Below the pieces are notes generated by a model, which saw only the letters and a program-made list of their open reading frames with translations, was not told the origin of the DNA and searched no databases. DNA of 64,000 bases from assembly GCF_000165425.1 (NCBI RefSeq), contig NW_001799066.1:558001-622000 (forward strand). Reading direction: 5' to 3'. The DNA is from Paramecium tetraurelia. Taxonomy: Eukaryota; Ciliophora; Oligohymenophorea; Peniculida; Parameciidae. Position 1 is the first letter of the stretch, and each line of letters starts with the position of its first letter. Below are positions 47,958 through 60,918 of the stretch, piece by piece. The translations under genes and the position numbers were made by a program.

Positions 47958-48310
47958 TTTAAATAATATATATATTATTAAGCTCAGCATTTGTTTTAGC
48001 ATGTTCATCTGAGCAATAGGAATGTGCAAATCAAATGTATTCCTTTTAATTTGAAGTTCTTGGTAAAGTCTAAGGTGTCTACTTTAGAAAATACACTCAA
48101 CTCAAAGCCCAGGAGTTGGATTTGGTTGGCTGGGTACAAAACACAAAATAAGGCACAGTCATTGGAATAGCATAAGGAAGAAGAACTAATGAACTCAAGG
48201 AATGGCTGAAACATACAGGAAGTCCAAAAAGCGTCATAAAGAAAACAGATTTTAAAAACGATAAAATAATAGACGAATTAGAATATGACTAATTTGATAT
48301 CATTAAATGA
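47954..48310 (+). CDS. ACYP: acylphosphatase, probably with signal peptide
   Basis: Single exon, 118 aa from ATG 47954, or 91 aa from ATG 48035. The acylphosphatase fold is complete: FEVLGKVQGVYFRKYTQ (phosphate-binding loop with catalytic Arg), LVGWVQNTKQGTVIG (catalytic Asn), then HTGSPKSVIKKTDF and the C-terminal strand. It hydrolyses acyl phosphates such as carbamoyl or 1,3-bisphosphoglycerate. From the first ATG a clear signal peptide is added (IIYILLSSAFVLACSS), so the enzyme would enter the secretory route, unusual for this family. The internal Met gives the ordinary cytosolic form. The first ATG overlaps the stop of the Mic10-like gene. Confidence 0.9.
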
Positions 48311-48317
48311 TAAATAT

Positions 48318-49369
<1,052 letters not shown>

Positions 49370-49589
49370 TGTTTTGATTTGGTAAAATAAAATTCTTTCC
49401 TAAAAGTTTAAGGGTTTCTCTCTTCAACAGAAGTGATTCAGTATGATCCTGCGAGATGTTCTAAGGAGTTCTGTTCGTAATTTGATATAGTTTAAATGAG
49501 CTGTTAACACATAAAAATAATCAAAAAAAAACAAGCCATTATTTGACAATCCTTTCAAATATTACTTAAGCTATTCATTATTTATATTA

Positions 49590-51110
49590 ATGGACAATTC
49601 TGAGTTATACGAGATACAATATATATTTGGCTCTCAAATATTGGATAACAAAATGCAATACTGTGTCAAGTGGAAAAATTATCCCAAATCTCAAAGAACT
49701 TGGGAGCCTATTGAGAATCTAGGAGCTCACAACATCTCCTCTGTTCGAAGATACTAAAGACATGCTGATTACTTTCTCTTTTATTAGTTCATTTACGAAG
49801 GATAAGTAGAAGGATATAGAGTACATTAAAAATAAAATACACTTGAAAAAATTAAAGTCATACCAGACCCACAGGAGGAAGACGAACAAATAGAATAAGC
49901 TAATACAGACAAACTGAACACAACTATCAAGGAGACACTTAACTAAGAGAATATCAAATCAGTATCTACACCCAAAGAAACTACGAAAAAGGTGACTCGA
50001 TCTGGTAGAAAGTAAATTTAACTTAAAGCAGAGGATGAGTCTCTTTCTGATTCTAAGGATTTTGACTTTGGTAAAAGAACCAAGAAATCTAAATCCAAGG
50101 CTAAATCTTCATAATCAAGAAAGAAATCTCCAACTTCAGGAGACAAGTCTAATTAAACCTAACCAAAGAAATCATAATTTGTAAAGTAGGAATAAGTTGA
50201 AACTGATGAAATCAATCATGTCCAACCAAAGTCTTAAGAAAGATAACTAGATTAAGATTAACCAAATGAGGAAAATCTAAGTGAAAAGTCTTAGTCCCAT
50301 AAAGAATAATAAAAAGTACAGACAAGATTAAGAAATACAAGGAATGAAAAATCAGTTGAATAGATCAAGTCTCCAGCTTATTTCAATTAAATTAGAAAAC
50401 TTATTTTATCTTTAAATGAAGATGAAAGATCACTTGTTGCATCCTATATCAATGATAAAATGAAGGACAATATCTTTGAACATCTAGGTGCCTTGTGTGT
50501 ATTGGATTATATGCAGAGAAGAGAAGAAGTTTTGAATGAAATTAAATAACAAGAATATATTTATCCTTTAAAGGGAGAACCTGCTGTTTAACCTAACAAA
50601 TAGAGCAAAAGGGCTAAGAAATTAGAGAAGACATCCATCAAAATGGAATCCTAAAGATCAACTGATATTGCTTGTCCTCCCCAATCTAAAAGGCTGATTA
50701 GACTGTCAGCATTTGAATAAAGGAAGAAATGCATGAAAAAGAAAGATGATCCTTGCAATATGGCAGATTTCTTGGCATCTATAAATTAATTCCCCTAATT
50801 CGGAGTTGTCTCGACTGAAGTTGATTCCAAAAACCTGTATGGATAGATTGGATTTTAAATTGGAGAAGAAATAACTGGACATTATTATGGTGTAAATGCT
50901 AATGAAACTGGTAAGGCTAATGTTTAGTTGTATTTTGTTATGAAATTCAGAAGAGAAGGAGATAAAACATTTTTATACAATCATGTCACCAGAGCTGAAT
51001 GCTAACTCTATGAAAAAGACTTACTCTATGATTATGTCTATAGGAATTAAGAACTACTACCAGAGATGTATAATGATCTTATTGTTAGAAGTGTTTATAA
51101 TTAATAGTGA
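49590..51110 (+). CDS. chromodomain protein, HP1-like, 506 aa
   Basis: Single exon. The N-terminal chromodomain (residues about 6-50) reads YEIQYIFGSQILDNKMQYC followed by VKWKNYPKSQRTWEPIENL, with the aromatic positions Y, W and the acidic residue of the methyl-lysine cage. A long basic Lys/Ser/Gln-rich linker follows (KRTKKSKSKAKSSQSRKK), with two helical segments near residues 270-330, and a C-terminal 150-residue domain (CNMADFLASINQFP; YGQIGFQIGEEITGHYYG; YLYVMKFRREG-like strand) that resembles a chromoshadow-type end. It should read methylated histone H3 in chromatin, possibly in genome rearrangement pathways of ciliates. Close to the J-domain gene (26 bp apart). Confidence 0.85.
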
Positions 51111-51136
51111 CAATTTTAATTTTATTTATTTTTCAT

Positions 51137-51977
51137 ATGTTATCCTATAAATCCTTGTATGGAATTGCTAAATTCAACTAACTCAAAGACTACTATGCCA
51201 TATTAAATATATCTAAAACTAATGATCAACCAACAATCAAAAAAGCCTACTATGCATTAGCTAAGAAATTTCACCCAGATGTTAACCAAGGCAAGGAGGA
51301 TAAATTCAAAGAAGTTAATGAAGCATATGAAGTAATCAATACTCTATTCTCAGGTCTTATCTGATGAAAATACCAAAAAAGAATATGATTCTGCGAGAAC
51401 ACCATAATCCTAAAATAATAATTATAGTTCAACCTATTCATAGCAATAATATTAAGACTCCAGAAAATATTAATCAACTTCTTAGCAAAGATAAAGTTAG
51501 AATTATTAGTATGCTCATTGGTTTTATATATGATAGCCAAAATTCAAATGCCAAAAATCAATTTGACGAAGCAATAAGAAGAGCATAAGAGCATCTTAAT
51601 TAATAATAGAAGTATCAATAATACGAGAGAATGAAGGCTCAGTAAGAGTATGAAGAGAGAATCAGATAGGAAGAAATGTATGCAAGAGCAAAAGATTAAT
51701 AATATAAGGAGTTTGCACAAAGATATTACAATGAAAATAAAAGAAAAACATTTTATTCACATTAGGAAAAGTAGGCATATGAAGCATTCGTTCGACAAAG
51801 AGAGTTTGAAGAATCTATCAAAGAAAAGATTGTATTTAAATAAAATATACTTAGCAAGATTTTAAATAAAAGGGACAATAAGTTATGGGTGGATTTTAAA
51901 ATATTTCTAAGAACTTAGGTGATATAAAAGAAAATTTAGGCTCTATTTGGAATACTATTAAAGGAAAAAATAGATGA
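51137..51977 (+). CDS. J-domain protein (DnaJ/HSP40 family)
   Basis: Four exons, 255 aa; introns 51332-51353, 51509-51536 and 51832-51854. The J domain is at residues about 18-80: [40 protein letters not shown] with the HPD tripeptide that stimulates Hsp70 ATPase. The N-terminus [13 protein letters not shown] is mildly amphipathic and could be a mitochondrial targeting sequence. A Gln/Asn/Tyr-rich linker follows and then a charged coiled-coil region ([16 protein letters not shown]). No Gly-rich or zinc-finger region, so a type III J-protein. Substrate unknown. Confidence 0.88.
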
Positions 51978-52496
51978 ATTATTAATTATTTATATTTTGA
52001 ATTCATTTCTTATACTATATACATTTAATCAAAATTCTTTATTGTATCATCATACTCTGAAAGATTTCTAATATATTAAAAATAAAAATATCTAGTAAAT
52101 TTGATTATTTATGGATTATTAAGAATTTTATAAGAGAAGAAAAATGCTTTTATTTTTTTTAGATTGGAAAAGGTTTCAACATAAACTTTTGTATTTATTA
52201 TAGTTAGAATAATCTTCACTTATTTGGATAATATCATAAAATTACTGATAGACTCAAATATTTAATAAGGAAAATTTCTAATGACAAAAATAATTCTACT
52301 TTGAAAAATAAATGAAAGTGATTAAAATAACAAGTTTATCTATATTTACAAAAAATAAATTCAAGTATCTGATGAACCAAAAAATAAACCATTAAATGAA
52401 ATTTATAATGTGTTGTTTCTAAACTATAAGTTTTATTATTTCAATAGGACAGAATTTTGGTTAACATAATTTAAGATCAAATACATTTTATTCATA
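51978..52496. other. AT-rich region with weak coding-like fragments (plus strand)
   Basis: About 520 bp. An ATG at about 52111 opens a short coding-like frame (EFYKRRKMLLFFLDW) ending at TGA within 150 bp. A further fragment (EPKNKPLNEIYNVLFLNYKF) is readable near 52380-52450 in another frame. These may be remnants of a lost gene. No family is recognisable. Confidence 0.35.
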
Positions 52497-53198
52497 TCAT
52501 TCTTATTACAACCATTTTTTTCTTCTTTCCACTTCTGCCATTCCTTTAGTCAAATATAACGATTATATATCCTCTTTTGACTTTAACTTTTAATCCTCTT
52601 CAGGCTTCCAATAAATAAAGTAGTTTTAATTCTCTAGGAATTATCTTAAATTATTAAAGTTTCCTGAGCAGGCTTTGAGTAGAGTGATCATTTTCTCAAA
52701 TGGGATATCATACCATAAGCTTAAATCATGGAGAGCATTCTAAAATTATTCTTACTTTAATCTTTAGGATTATTAATAGTTAGGATTAGTAGGAAATCTT
52801 TATTCCTAATAGGCAGGTGCTGAGCAATATAGAATATATTTTTATAAGTCAGTAAGTTAATAATAATTTTAAGGTTATGGTTATACTTCTGGCTGAATGC
52901 GTCTTTTTTTCTTTAACAAAGGTTCTCCTATCTGTTTCATTTCCTTTTTCTTTTATATATCTTCTTTTTGTTTTTTAATTTCCTCGTTAATTTTACAAAT
53001 TTTTATTTCATTTTTCTCATAAATTAAGGTTCCCTCCAAACCATTATTTTTAATAAATTCAATAATTGATTTCAAATCGTCTTCTGTTAACTTCTTTATA
53101 CAGTTGATATATCTAAGTTTTAATTCATCAGGTGTCTTTTTATGACATTTTTGTGATAATTGCTCAAAATGTTAATAGGTTAATTTTTCATTTAACAT
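52497..53198 (-). CDS. hypothetical protein with charged helices and WKPEED motif, 233 aa
   Basis: Single uninterrupted frame with start at the first in-frame Met; an upstream exon is possible because the frame stays open for several codons. The N-terminal third (CHKKTPDELKLRYINCIKKL, EDDLKSIIEFIKNN) is helical with a spacing somewhat like the NET domain of BET proteins. A basic Lys/Arg patch (LLKKKRRIQPE) and Pro/Gln-rich region follow. The C-terminal part ends in a helix plus YWKPEEDQKLKSKED, which looks like the start of a Myb/SANT or Rap1-type segment. Nuclear function is plausible; no family is secure. Confidence 0.55.
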
Positions 53199-53329
53199 TT
53201 TTTCTAATATCAGCAGATCTTCAAATAAAGAAAATTAACTTTAGTCTAAATGTTAAACTATAATTAATTAGAAACAATAATACCAATCTTTTTTTCTTTT
53301 GCTTAAGTGTGTTCTTAGATGTATTGTTA

Positions 53330-53900
53330 TATCAATTAAAGCATAATATAAAAAACAAATTATTAATATTTTTTATCATCTTTATTATTTTAGAGAATAA
53401 TCCTTTTGTATTAAAAACTTTAGACTCTATATTTATATTATATTGATTCTGTTCAAAGGTCTATTCAGTATTGAATTCTTTATAAATATTTATCCACAAT
53501 TCTTGTGCATCTAATTTTCATTTTGACCTAGCATTTTGTAACTCATTTATGTCTTTTCATTTATTCTACAAAGGAGATGATTAGATTTTAATTTAACAAC
53601 TAAAATAATTGAGTTTATCTTCGATTCCACTTGTTGTTTATAAAAATTAAAAAAATGTCTTTTAAAATTTGAGTATCATTATAGTATTATAATTTTTCTG
53701 AAGTCTATGTTTTTGATTATTAACATATCATCCATTTCTTCACATCCAATATTGTTATTTAAGGTAAGAAGTATTATAATACCTTTTAGAGGTTTAAAGT
53801 ATCGTATTGTTTTTATTTCGATTACATTCTATTTAGGAAATTTGTGTAAATATTTTCAGCTTTGAAATCGATGAATATAAATCAGAATTGCATCAATTTT
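53330..53900 (-). pseudogene. decayed gene fragments, in-frame TGA
   Basis: Minus-strand frames read coding-like pieces: FKAENIYTNFLNRMQSKQKQ and NDTQILKDIFLIFINNKWN on the 5' side, then in a shifted frame DINELQNARSK, a TGA, and KLDAQELWINIYKEFNTEQ with a further coding-like tail. No usual intron connects them. Likely a broken gene; the family is not recognisable. The region between 53199 and 53986 otherwise holds nothing I can support. Confidence 0.35.
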
Positions 53901-53986
53901 GATATATAATACTTTTTGTAATTCTATTAAAAATTGAGTTACCTTCTTAAATTAATTACAAAGAAGTCATTAATTAAATTTAAAAA

Positions 53987-55423
53987 ATGGCATTAGCACT
54001 AGCAAAGAATATTGATCTACATTTACCGTATTAATAGCTTCCAACTAAAAAATAAAAAAAAATTAAAATACATTGTTTAGAATATGGCCATCGTGATTAA
54101 AAAGTAGAATATTTAAACTTAACACCCGAAACTGATGTGATAAAATCAAGATTACAATGTATTAAGTGCATTAATGGTCCTTACTCAAATTTTAGGTAGT
54201 AAAATGCTGTGCTCGAAGAAGTAATAGAAAATATTATCTAAATATTTAGGTTTTAAGTGACGACATGAATGTTATGAAACATACACATTTTTAGGGAAAT
54301 CTTTACCAAGAATTTTCAAATCTTTATCATTCCTTAAATTTAGATATTAGCAAAGATGACATTAAATTTGTAATTGTATTTATTGATCATAGAGAATTGC
54401 AACAATTAAAAAATAGATTTTATACGATCTTTAAGTATTAGAATAAGATGTGCTTAGTAATTATGATAAGTATTAAGAAATATAAGATAAAATAAAATAA
54501 TAAGTTGACAATTTAAAACCTGTAATAGAAATTCTTATAATAGGATTTTGATTTTTCTGAGTTATAAGTGCATTTAGAGAATTACGCCAAAGAAGGTCCC
54601 AACCCCCCACCTAAGTCATAAAAGAAAATAAATGATTTACTTAATAAATATGTTTAAAACTTACATAACCCAAAAATAGCTCAAAAAAAAATCGACAGTT
54701 TAGAATAGCTTAAAACAAAGGTTAATGACTTTACTAAGAAATTATGGTAAAAATTGTTATTATTATAAAAGCTTTCATATTCATAAACTTGACTAAGGAA
54801 TGGAAAAAATTTAAAACATAATTGAGGAAATGAAAAAAACATTCTCTGAAAATAACTTTACCTAATCCTAATTGTCAAACGACTATATATCAATAGTCTT
54901 GGAAAGAATTGACAAAGATTATAAAGACACTACAAAAGTTGAACAAATAAAGAACTTATATACAAGTATTCATGAGGGACTTAAGTATGATACAATATTA
55001 AACCATCTAAAATAGGAAGAATCATCAAAATTGCTCTTTATTTTCAAAAGTTCTAATTCTTAAATATTTGGAGCATATACTTCACCTGCACTTGCACCTG
55101 CACCTGTACTTGCACCTGCACCTGCACCTGCACTTGCACCTGCCGTTTAAAATCCTAGTTTTATGTTTTCATTAAGCAAATAATAAATTTATCCTTTAAA
55201 TTCAAATACGAAACCTTTATAATATAATAAGGATGCTAATGACATTAATGAGCTATTTACTTTAGGAACTCAAGATCTAGTCATATAATCATCATTTGAA
55301 AAATGTAAATCAAAATTAGGCAGTAGCTTTGATTTAAGTGGTTACTAGATAACCAATTAAGATATGCATTTAGCAAATGCAGTAGAATTTGAAATAGTTG
55401 CCTTAGAGATATTCAAATTATGA
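53987..55423 (+). CDS. TLDc-domain protein, 445 aa
   Basis: Five exons, introns 54221-54249, 54370-54392, 54522-54543 and 54747-54771. The N-terminal part has KIHCLEYGHRDQKVEYLNL and paired Cys (LQCIKCINGPYSN), typical of a large Paramecium family. A coiled-coil stretch follows (residues about 100-290). The C-terminal third is a TLDc domain: LLFIFKSSNSQIFGAYTSP, then PSFMFSLSKQQIYPL, ELFTLGTQDLVIQSS and the ending VEFEIVALEIFKL. TLDc proteins act in V-ATPase regulation and oxidation resistance in other eukaryotes. A proline-alanine repeat interrupts the TLDc fold (see repeat entry). No TM or signal. Confidence 0.8.
55080..55146 (+). repeat. Ala-Pro repeat insert inside the TLDc domain
   Basis: Eleven or so CCTGCA/CTTGCA hexamers encode an Ala-Pro/Ala-Leu run (PALAPAPVLAPAPAPALAPA) between the first and second strands of the TLDc domain. 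GC-rich compared with the surroundings and probably variable in length between strains. Confidence 0.85.
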
Positions 55424-55676
55424 TAATTATAAAATTTAATTGTATAATCAAAACAAAATATTTTATACAAAGTAGAGCATTATCCCAACAAACTTGCCTA
55501 AAATTATTCTATCTCCATTTAAAAAATAATAAATAACACTTATGATATATTATCTCATTTATAAGAATGTTATTATCCTGTAGGCTGCCTTAAAACTTAC
55601 TGATTTATTCATAATTTGTTAAATAGTATTATCAAATTTAACCGAATACATTAAATAAAAATAATTTAGTTAGAGA

Positions 55677-56661
55677 ATGAATTAATTAGTAGAGAGCCAA
55701 AATATTTTGAATGAATAGTAGATATTACAGAGTGAATAAAATAAAGATGTTTTTAAATAAAAACCTCTTCTAAAACCATAATCACCTTCTAATAAAGAAA
55801 ATAGATAAGAACAATATTGTATGTAAAAGTAATAGTTGACCTAAAAATCTGGTTAAGATAATTCAAGAACATTGAAAAATGTAAGATTGATCTATATTAA
55901 ATAGGAAAATGTTGAGTTAAAGAATTTAATCAATGTAAATAAATAATTAGTGAATTTTGGTCTCGTTTTACCTGGAAACATCTGTGAAGATGATATTTAA
56001 TTCCAAAACATCTCAAATGAAACAATTCTTATCGAAATTTAAGTTGTTTGCAATAACACAGAATTTGATGATTTAGATGAATATGTCTATTCTGCTAGAA
56101 AGCTTAATGGATATGATTATAAAGATCGATTTATGCTTGCTTGTCCAGGATAAAAACAATTCTCTATGAAAGTAGCTTTGAAAGTGCCAAATATAAAAGA
56201 TTAAAAAGGATTATTTGGATTAATAATAATAACAGCTTTAAACTAAAATCAATAAAAGATCCAAGGTTAAATTAACACTATTCTGCAAAGTTAAGTACTA
56301 CTACCATTAATTTAATGTTCTAAACAACTGATAAATAGTAATTTAATTAATTTCATTAATAGATCTATATAACCTACCAATAATATAAATGGCCTTTAAA
56401 TTAGGTAAGAAATTGGATTGTAAGATTTAATTTAGAAATAACAGTATAATTGGCTTGTCTTTGGAAATGGAAATTCTAGATAAAATTAATTGTGAAATAA
56501 TTGTTAATCCTTAAGCTATATCAGTTCAAAGTAATTCTTAATTTTTAGTTACAATGAATGTAAAAAATAAAGAAGTATAACAAATAAAAAATGTGCTAAT
56601 AATTAAAATAAAGAATTCAAATGTTCACTTTAGTTACCCATTCATTATTTAAGTTTATTGA
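55677..56661 (+). CDS. protein with an ASH/MSP-like (Hydin/SPD-2 type) domain, 317 aa
   Basis: Two exons, with a 31-nt intron (56405-56435). The N-terminal 90 residues are Gln/Lys-rich and helical. An ASH-like beta-sandwich follows (VNFGLVLPGNICEDDIQFQN, then ISNETILIEIQVVC; FMLACPGQKQFSMKVALKVP), the kind of fold found in centrosomal/basal-body proteins such as CEP192 and Hydin. The C-terminal third has a second possible beta domain (GLSLEMEILDKINCEIIV; SNSQFLVTMNVKNKE). A role at basal bodies or cilia is inferred from the fold. The call is moderate because ASH domains are diverse. Confidence 0.55.
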
Positions 56662-56988
56662 TAACAAAAATCTATTATAATCAATTAAAAATATATATTT
56701 TTAAATTATAAAAATGAAAGTACAAAGTAATCAAACTTCAAGAAATTGTTTTAGGTTAATTTATCTTCTGAAAGTGTATATGTTTATAACAAGTAATCAT
56801 TTCAACCACAATGACTAAATATTTTATTTAAAAGGTTGAAAAATTTGTTTTTTATATTTATATATTGTATTTAGATTAAAGATTGGAGATTCTTTTATAG
56901 TTTTAGAATTTTATCAATTTATCATTATTATTATAAAGAATATTAATAAAAATAAACTTTGCTAAACAGCATCCATATCTCAGGAGCG

Positions 56989-57567
56989 ATGGGAAATGGA
57001 TTCAAGAATTAAATTATCAAGAAAACACTTAGTAAAATTGTAAATTAAGAACTATTGTTGAAAACCTCCAATTTAAACAAATTTTAAGTTTTTACATAAT
57101 TATTCCTTTAAGCAATTAAATATACTAGATTTAAATTGCTGGAGAAAGGAATAAAAATATTATAAGTTTAATAGAATTATAAATAAATAACAAATAAAGA
57201 AGTTTAATGTAATTTAGAAAAAGGATACATCAAAAAAAAAGTTCTATTTAATTTAGCACAAAGAATTATGAAAAAGAAGTTAAGATTGTAACTATTAAGC
57301 TTTGGTTAAAGCTATATGATTAAAGCATAAAAATTGATAATGATTAGGATTGATTATCTAATAATGAAAGTTGAAAATTTATCAATAAATATTGTATATA
57401 CACTATCTTATTAATAAAAATGCATAACATTGATTTTAAGCACACAGTTTATATTTATATTTACTATTCTAAAACTAATTAGAAATATCTAATTAATAGA
57501 AATTAAAATAACATAAATAATCTTTAGTTTGCTAAGATAAAATGAGCTTAAAAAATTAAGAAATTGA
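56989..57567 (+). CDS. weak ORF, possible small basic protein
   Basis: A TGA-free frame of 192 codons starting MGNGFKNQI, with a basic, Leu/Ile/Lys-rich sequence. In this composition long frames arise by chance, there is no homology I see, and the last codons overlap the start of the SUMO protease gene. I list it only because the first 100 residues have reasonable codon use. Treat as doubtful. Confidence 0.25.
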
Positions 57568-60315
57568 TCAATAATAAGATGAAAGACAACAAGTCTAACC
57601 ATATAATTGGAAAAAATAAATAATAGAAGAGAAAAATTTAGAATATTTTGATAATTACTAATTCTATAATAAAGGTAGGGAGTTTAATAAAAGAAATTAC
57701 GGAGTGACAGTTGATTACAAATTTGGGAAGGTAATATTATCACAAGATTTTTTGGAGAGCCAACAAATACAGTTTTATATGAATTTGTTCAAGAATGTAT
57801 ATAAAAATGTTAAAGTATGATATACTTTTATTTTATAGTTGGCTGCAGCATCTTGCCATTTTTTTTAAGAATTTTGGACCTAATAAGCGGAAGATATATA
57901 TTTAAGAATAAATCCTATTAATACCTAATTAATTTCGAATAATCAATATTAATAATAAAATACATAGTTGGATTACCAATTGAGATTGAATAATCAAAAT
58001 GAATTTGACAAAGGATCTGAAGTAATTAAGAATGAAAGCAAATAATAATGGAAGAATAATAATTCAGAAGGAAATATTGAATAAAAAAATGAAAAAATTT
58101 AAACTGAGAACTAATAATAGAAAGATAATAATAATTCAGAAGGAAATGTTTAGTAAACATCTGAAATAACCAAGAATGAAAACTAATAATAGAAAGATAA
58201 TAATAATTCAGAAGGAAATATTGAATACAAAAATGAAAAAATTTATACTGAAAACTAATAATAGAAAGATAATAATAATTCAGAAGGAAATGTTTAGTAA
58301 ACATCTGAAATAACCAAGAATGAAAACTAATCGTTAAAAGAGAATATTAATTTAGATGGAAATGGTGAATAAACAAATGAAAAAATTTAGAATGAAAACT
58401 TAGAATAGAAAGAGAATAATAATTCCGATGGAAATGTTTAGTAAACATCTGAAATAACCAAGAATGAAAACTGATCATAATAGAAAGATAATAATAATTC
58501 AGAAGGAAATGTTTAGTAAACATCTGAAATAACCAAGAATGAAAACTAATCGTTAAAAGAGAATATTAATTTAGATGGAAATGGTGAATAAACAAATGAA
58601 AGAAATTTAGAATGAAAATCTTAGACAACTAAGAAAGAGAACTAATAATTCCGATGAGAAACTGTTTCAGTAAACTATCTGAAATAGCCAAGAATGAAAA
58701 CTAATAATAGAAAGATAATACATAATTCAGTTAAGGAACATATTGACACCTAAAAAAATGAAATAAATTTAAATCTGAAAACTTAGAATAGAAAGAGAAT
58801 AATAATTCCGATGGATAATGTTATAGTAAACTATCTAAAATAACTCAAGAATGATAAACTAATAATAGAAAGATAATAATAATTCAGAAGGAAATATTGA
58901 ATAAAAAAATGAAAAAATTTAAACTGAAAACTAATAATAGAAAGATAATAATAATTCAGAAGGAAATGTTTAGTAAACATCTGAAATAACCAAGAATGAA
59001 AACTAATCGTTAAAAGAGAATATTAATTTAGATGGAAATGGTGAATAAAAAAATGAAAAAATTTAGAATGAAAACTAATAGTAGAAAGATAATAATAATT
59101 CAGAAGGAAATTTTGATTAAACAGAATAATCAATTTAAATTAAAAACTAATAATAATAATAAGAGAATAATAATTCAGAAGGAAATGTTGATTAAATAAA
59201 AGAACAAATTTAATTTGAAAATTAATAATAAGAGAATGATAATTCTAAAGGAAATTAGAATTATAATTCCGATAGAAATGTTGATTAAATATCTGAAACA
59301 ACTAAGAATGAAAACTTATAATAATAATAAGCAACTAATTCAGAAATTTATGTTGAATAACCAAGCCTATAATAATAATACAAAAACAATTCATAAATTA
59401 TTTAATAAACAAATGGACACCTCTAACCATAATATAAAAACAAATCAGAAATTCTAGCATAATAACAAACTAAAACCAAGCATGAATAATATTTATAAAA
59501 AACCAATTCAGGAATTCTTGTTTAATAAACAAATGAAAATTAATAATAATAAAATAACAATTTATAAGAATAAGTCAATAACATTTCAAAATAAAATGTT
59601 GAACAAACTTATGAAACAAGAGAGAATGATAAATAATAGTAAGAAAAAACGAATATTCCTGAAACTGCATCTGAATAAACTTCCGTAAGTGATGAGATCT
59701 ATCAATAGCCTCCAATCTAAAACTAGCCATAAAATCCACTGCCCGTACAAACCCCATAAAGAACATTTGTATTTAAAATTACTAGTATTACTTATGAAGA
59801 ACCGAAAAAAAAAGAAAAGTTTTAGATTAATAAATTATGTGATTTACTAAATTAAGTAGCTTAAATGAATGGACTAAACTCTCAAGAAGATTTAAAAGCT
59901 TAGGATTACTTATATTTTCCAATCAATCTCAGTCAAGCACATTGGATAAGCGTAGTAGTCAACTTAAAAAAAAAAATAATTTATTATTTTGACTCCTATT
60001 ATGAAAGCGTAGAGGATGATGTAAAAGAAGGCATATTTATAATATTAAAAAGCTTAAATTTTGACCGCTAAGATTTTAAATTTGAATGCAAATGGAATAA
60101 ATAATAAAATGGGTAAAAATTTATTTTTATATATTAGATATGATTGTGGTGTTTTTATTTTATTATCATTATTATATACATACCAAGAAGAGGATAACTA
60201 TTCCTATAATTAACAAAGGGCAACTGAGTTTAGAAATCGAATTTTATATGATTTAGCTATTGTGGGTTCTTAGACAAATTTAACAAAAGAACAATTTGAA
60301 TCCATTATAAATTGA
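57542..60315 (+). CDS. Ulp1/SENP-type SUMO protease with a repeat insert splitting the catalytic domain
   Basis: Introns at 57815-57838 and 60113-60137. The first exons hold the N-terminal part of a C48 (Ulp1) domain: YGVTVDYKFGKVILSQDFLE, then QQIQFYMNLFKN and CHFFQEFW, the family's WLNDE-x-x-xFYM-x-LL and FF segments. A repeat insert of roughly 600 codons follows (about 58000-59700). The domain then resumes: YLYFPINLSQAHWISVVVNL (catalytic His), IIYYFDSYYES (Asp) and NGYDCGVFILLS (catalytic Cys, with the preceding QQN). So the triad is complete. It would cleave SUMO from targets. The insert contains a TGA at 58472-58474 and several one-base changes to about 58860; the rest of the frame is intact from there on. 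Confidence 0.75.
58030..59700 (+). repeat. Asn/Gln/Lys/Glu-rich tandem repeats inside the SUMO protease gene
   Basis: Imperfect units of about 60-65 nt, often in pairs of about 125 nt, read NNNSEGNVQQTSEITKNENQ and NNNSEGNIEYKNEKIYTENQ (with Q as TAA/TAG). At least 15 units; they become more diverged towards the 3' side. The tract between 58600 and 58860 carries many single-base indels and substitutions relative to its neighbours. The predicted protein segment is disordered. Confidence 0.85.
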
Positions 60316-60918
60316 AAGATCCTATTTTAAGATTATATAGAATAATTATATTAATATTTTAATCTAAAAATTTATTAATGATAACATAGTCCATATATGA
60401 GGATGTCTAATTTTCTTAACTCAACTTAAAAACAGGTGTTAATCGTTTTATGAATCTAGAAATGAAAAATTTGTTTGTATTTTATTACTTTATACTGAGA
60501 TAATTATCGTTCGTAAATCAGTAAATGATAAAATTTGACTGATTATAATAAAGATGCAACTTGCAATTTATTTGAAATGATAGATTTTCTTATTTAAACA
60601 GATTGATTTTCAAACATTAAATATATTTAAAACATTTTACTAATTAGAAATAATTTGCAAAATAAATATTAATTTCAATTTAAAATATTTCCTTTATTAA
60701 TCATTTAGTGAAAATTAAAATTTATTAGATAATTTTTGTTATTTGTAATTAAGTAGAGACATTTCTTGGTAAATACTAGTCATAATGGTCCCTAAATTTT
60801 TAAGATAAATAAAAAATGAAACTTAAATAATTCTAATAAGATTAATTGGGAAAATATTATAATTAATTTGATTAATAATATTTTAACAGATTATTATAAT
60901 TTTTAACGTATAATTAAA
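60316..60918. other. intergenic region, AT-rich
   Basis: About 600 bp between the SUMO protease gene and the cyclin pseudogene. Very AT-rich, with no convincing frame and no structure seen on either strand. Confidence 0.4.

Noticed and set aside
58030-59700. A CRISPR-like array of repeats and spacers
   Set aside because: Units are coding, of a eukaryotic nuclear gene, imperfect, and without unique spacers; it is a protein repeat.
59215-59766. Short open frames on both strands in the SUMO protease repeat region
   Set aside because: They are by-products of the low-complexity repeat; only the frame that links both halves of the catalytic domain makes sense.
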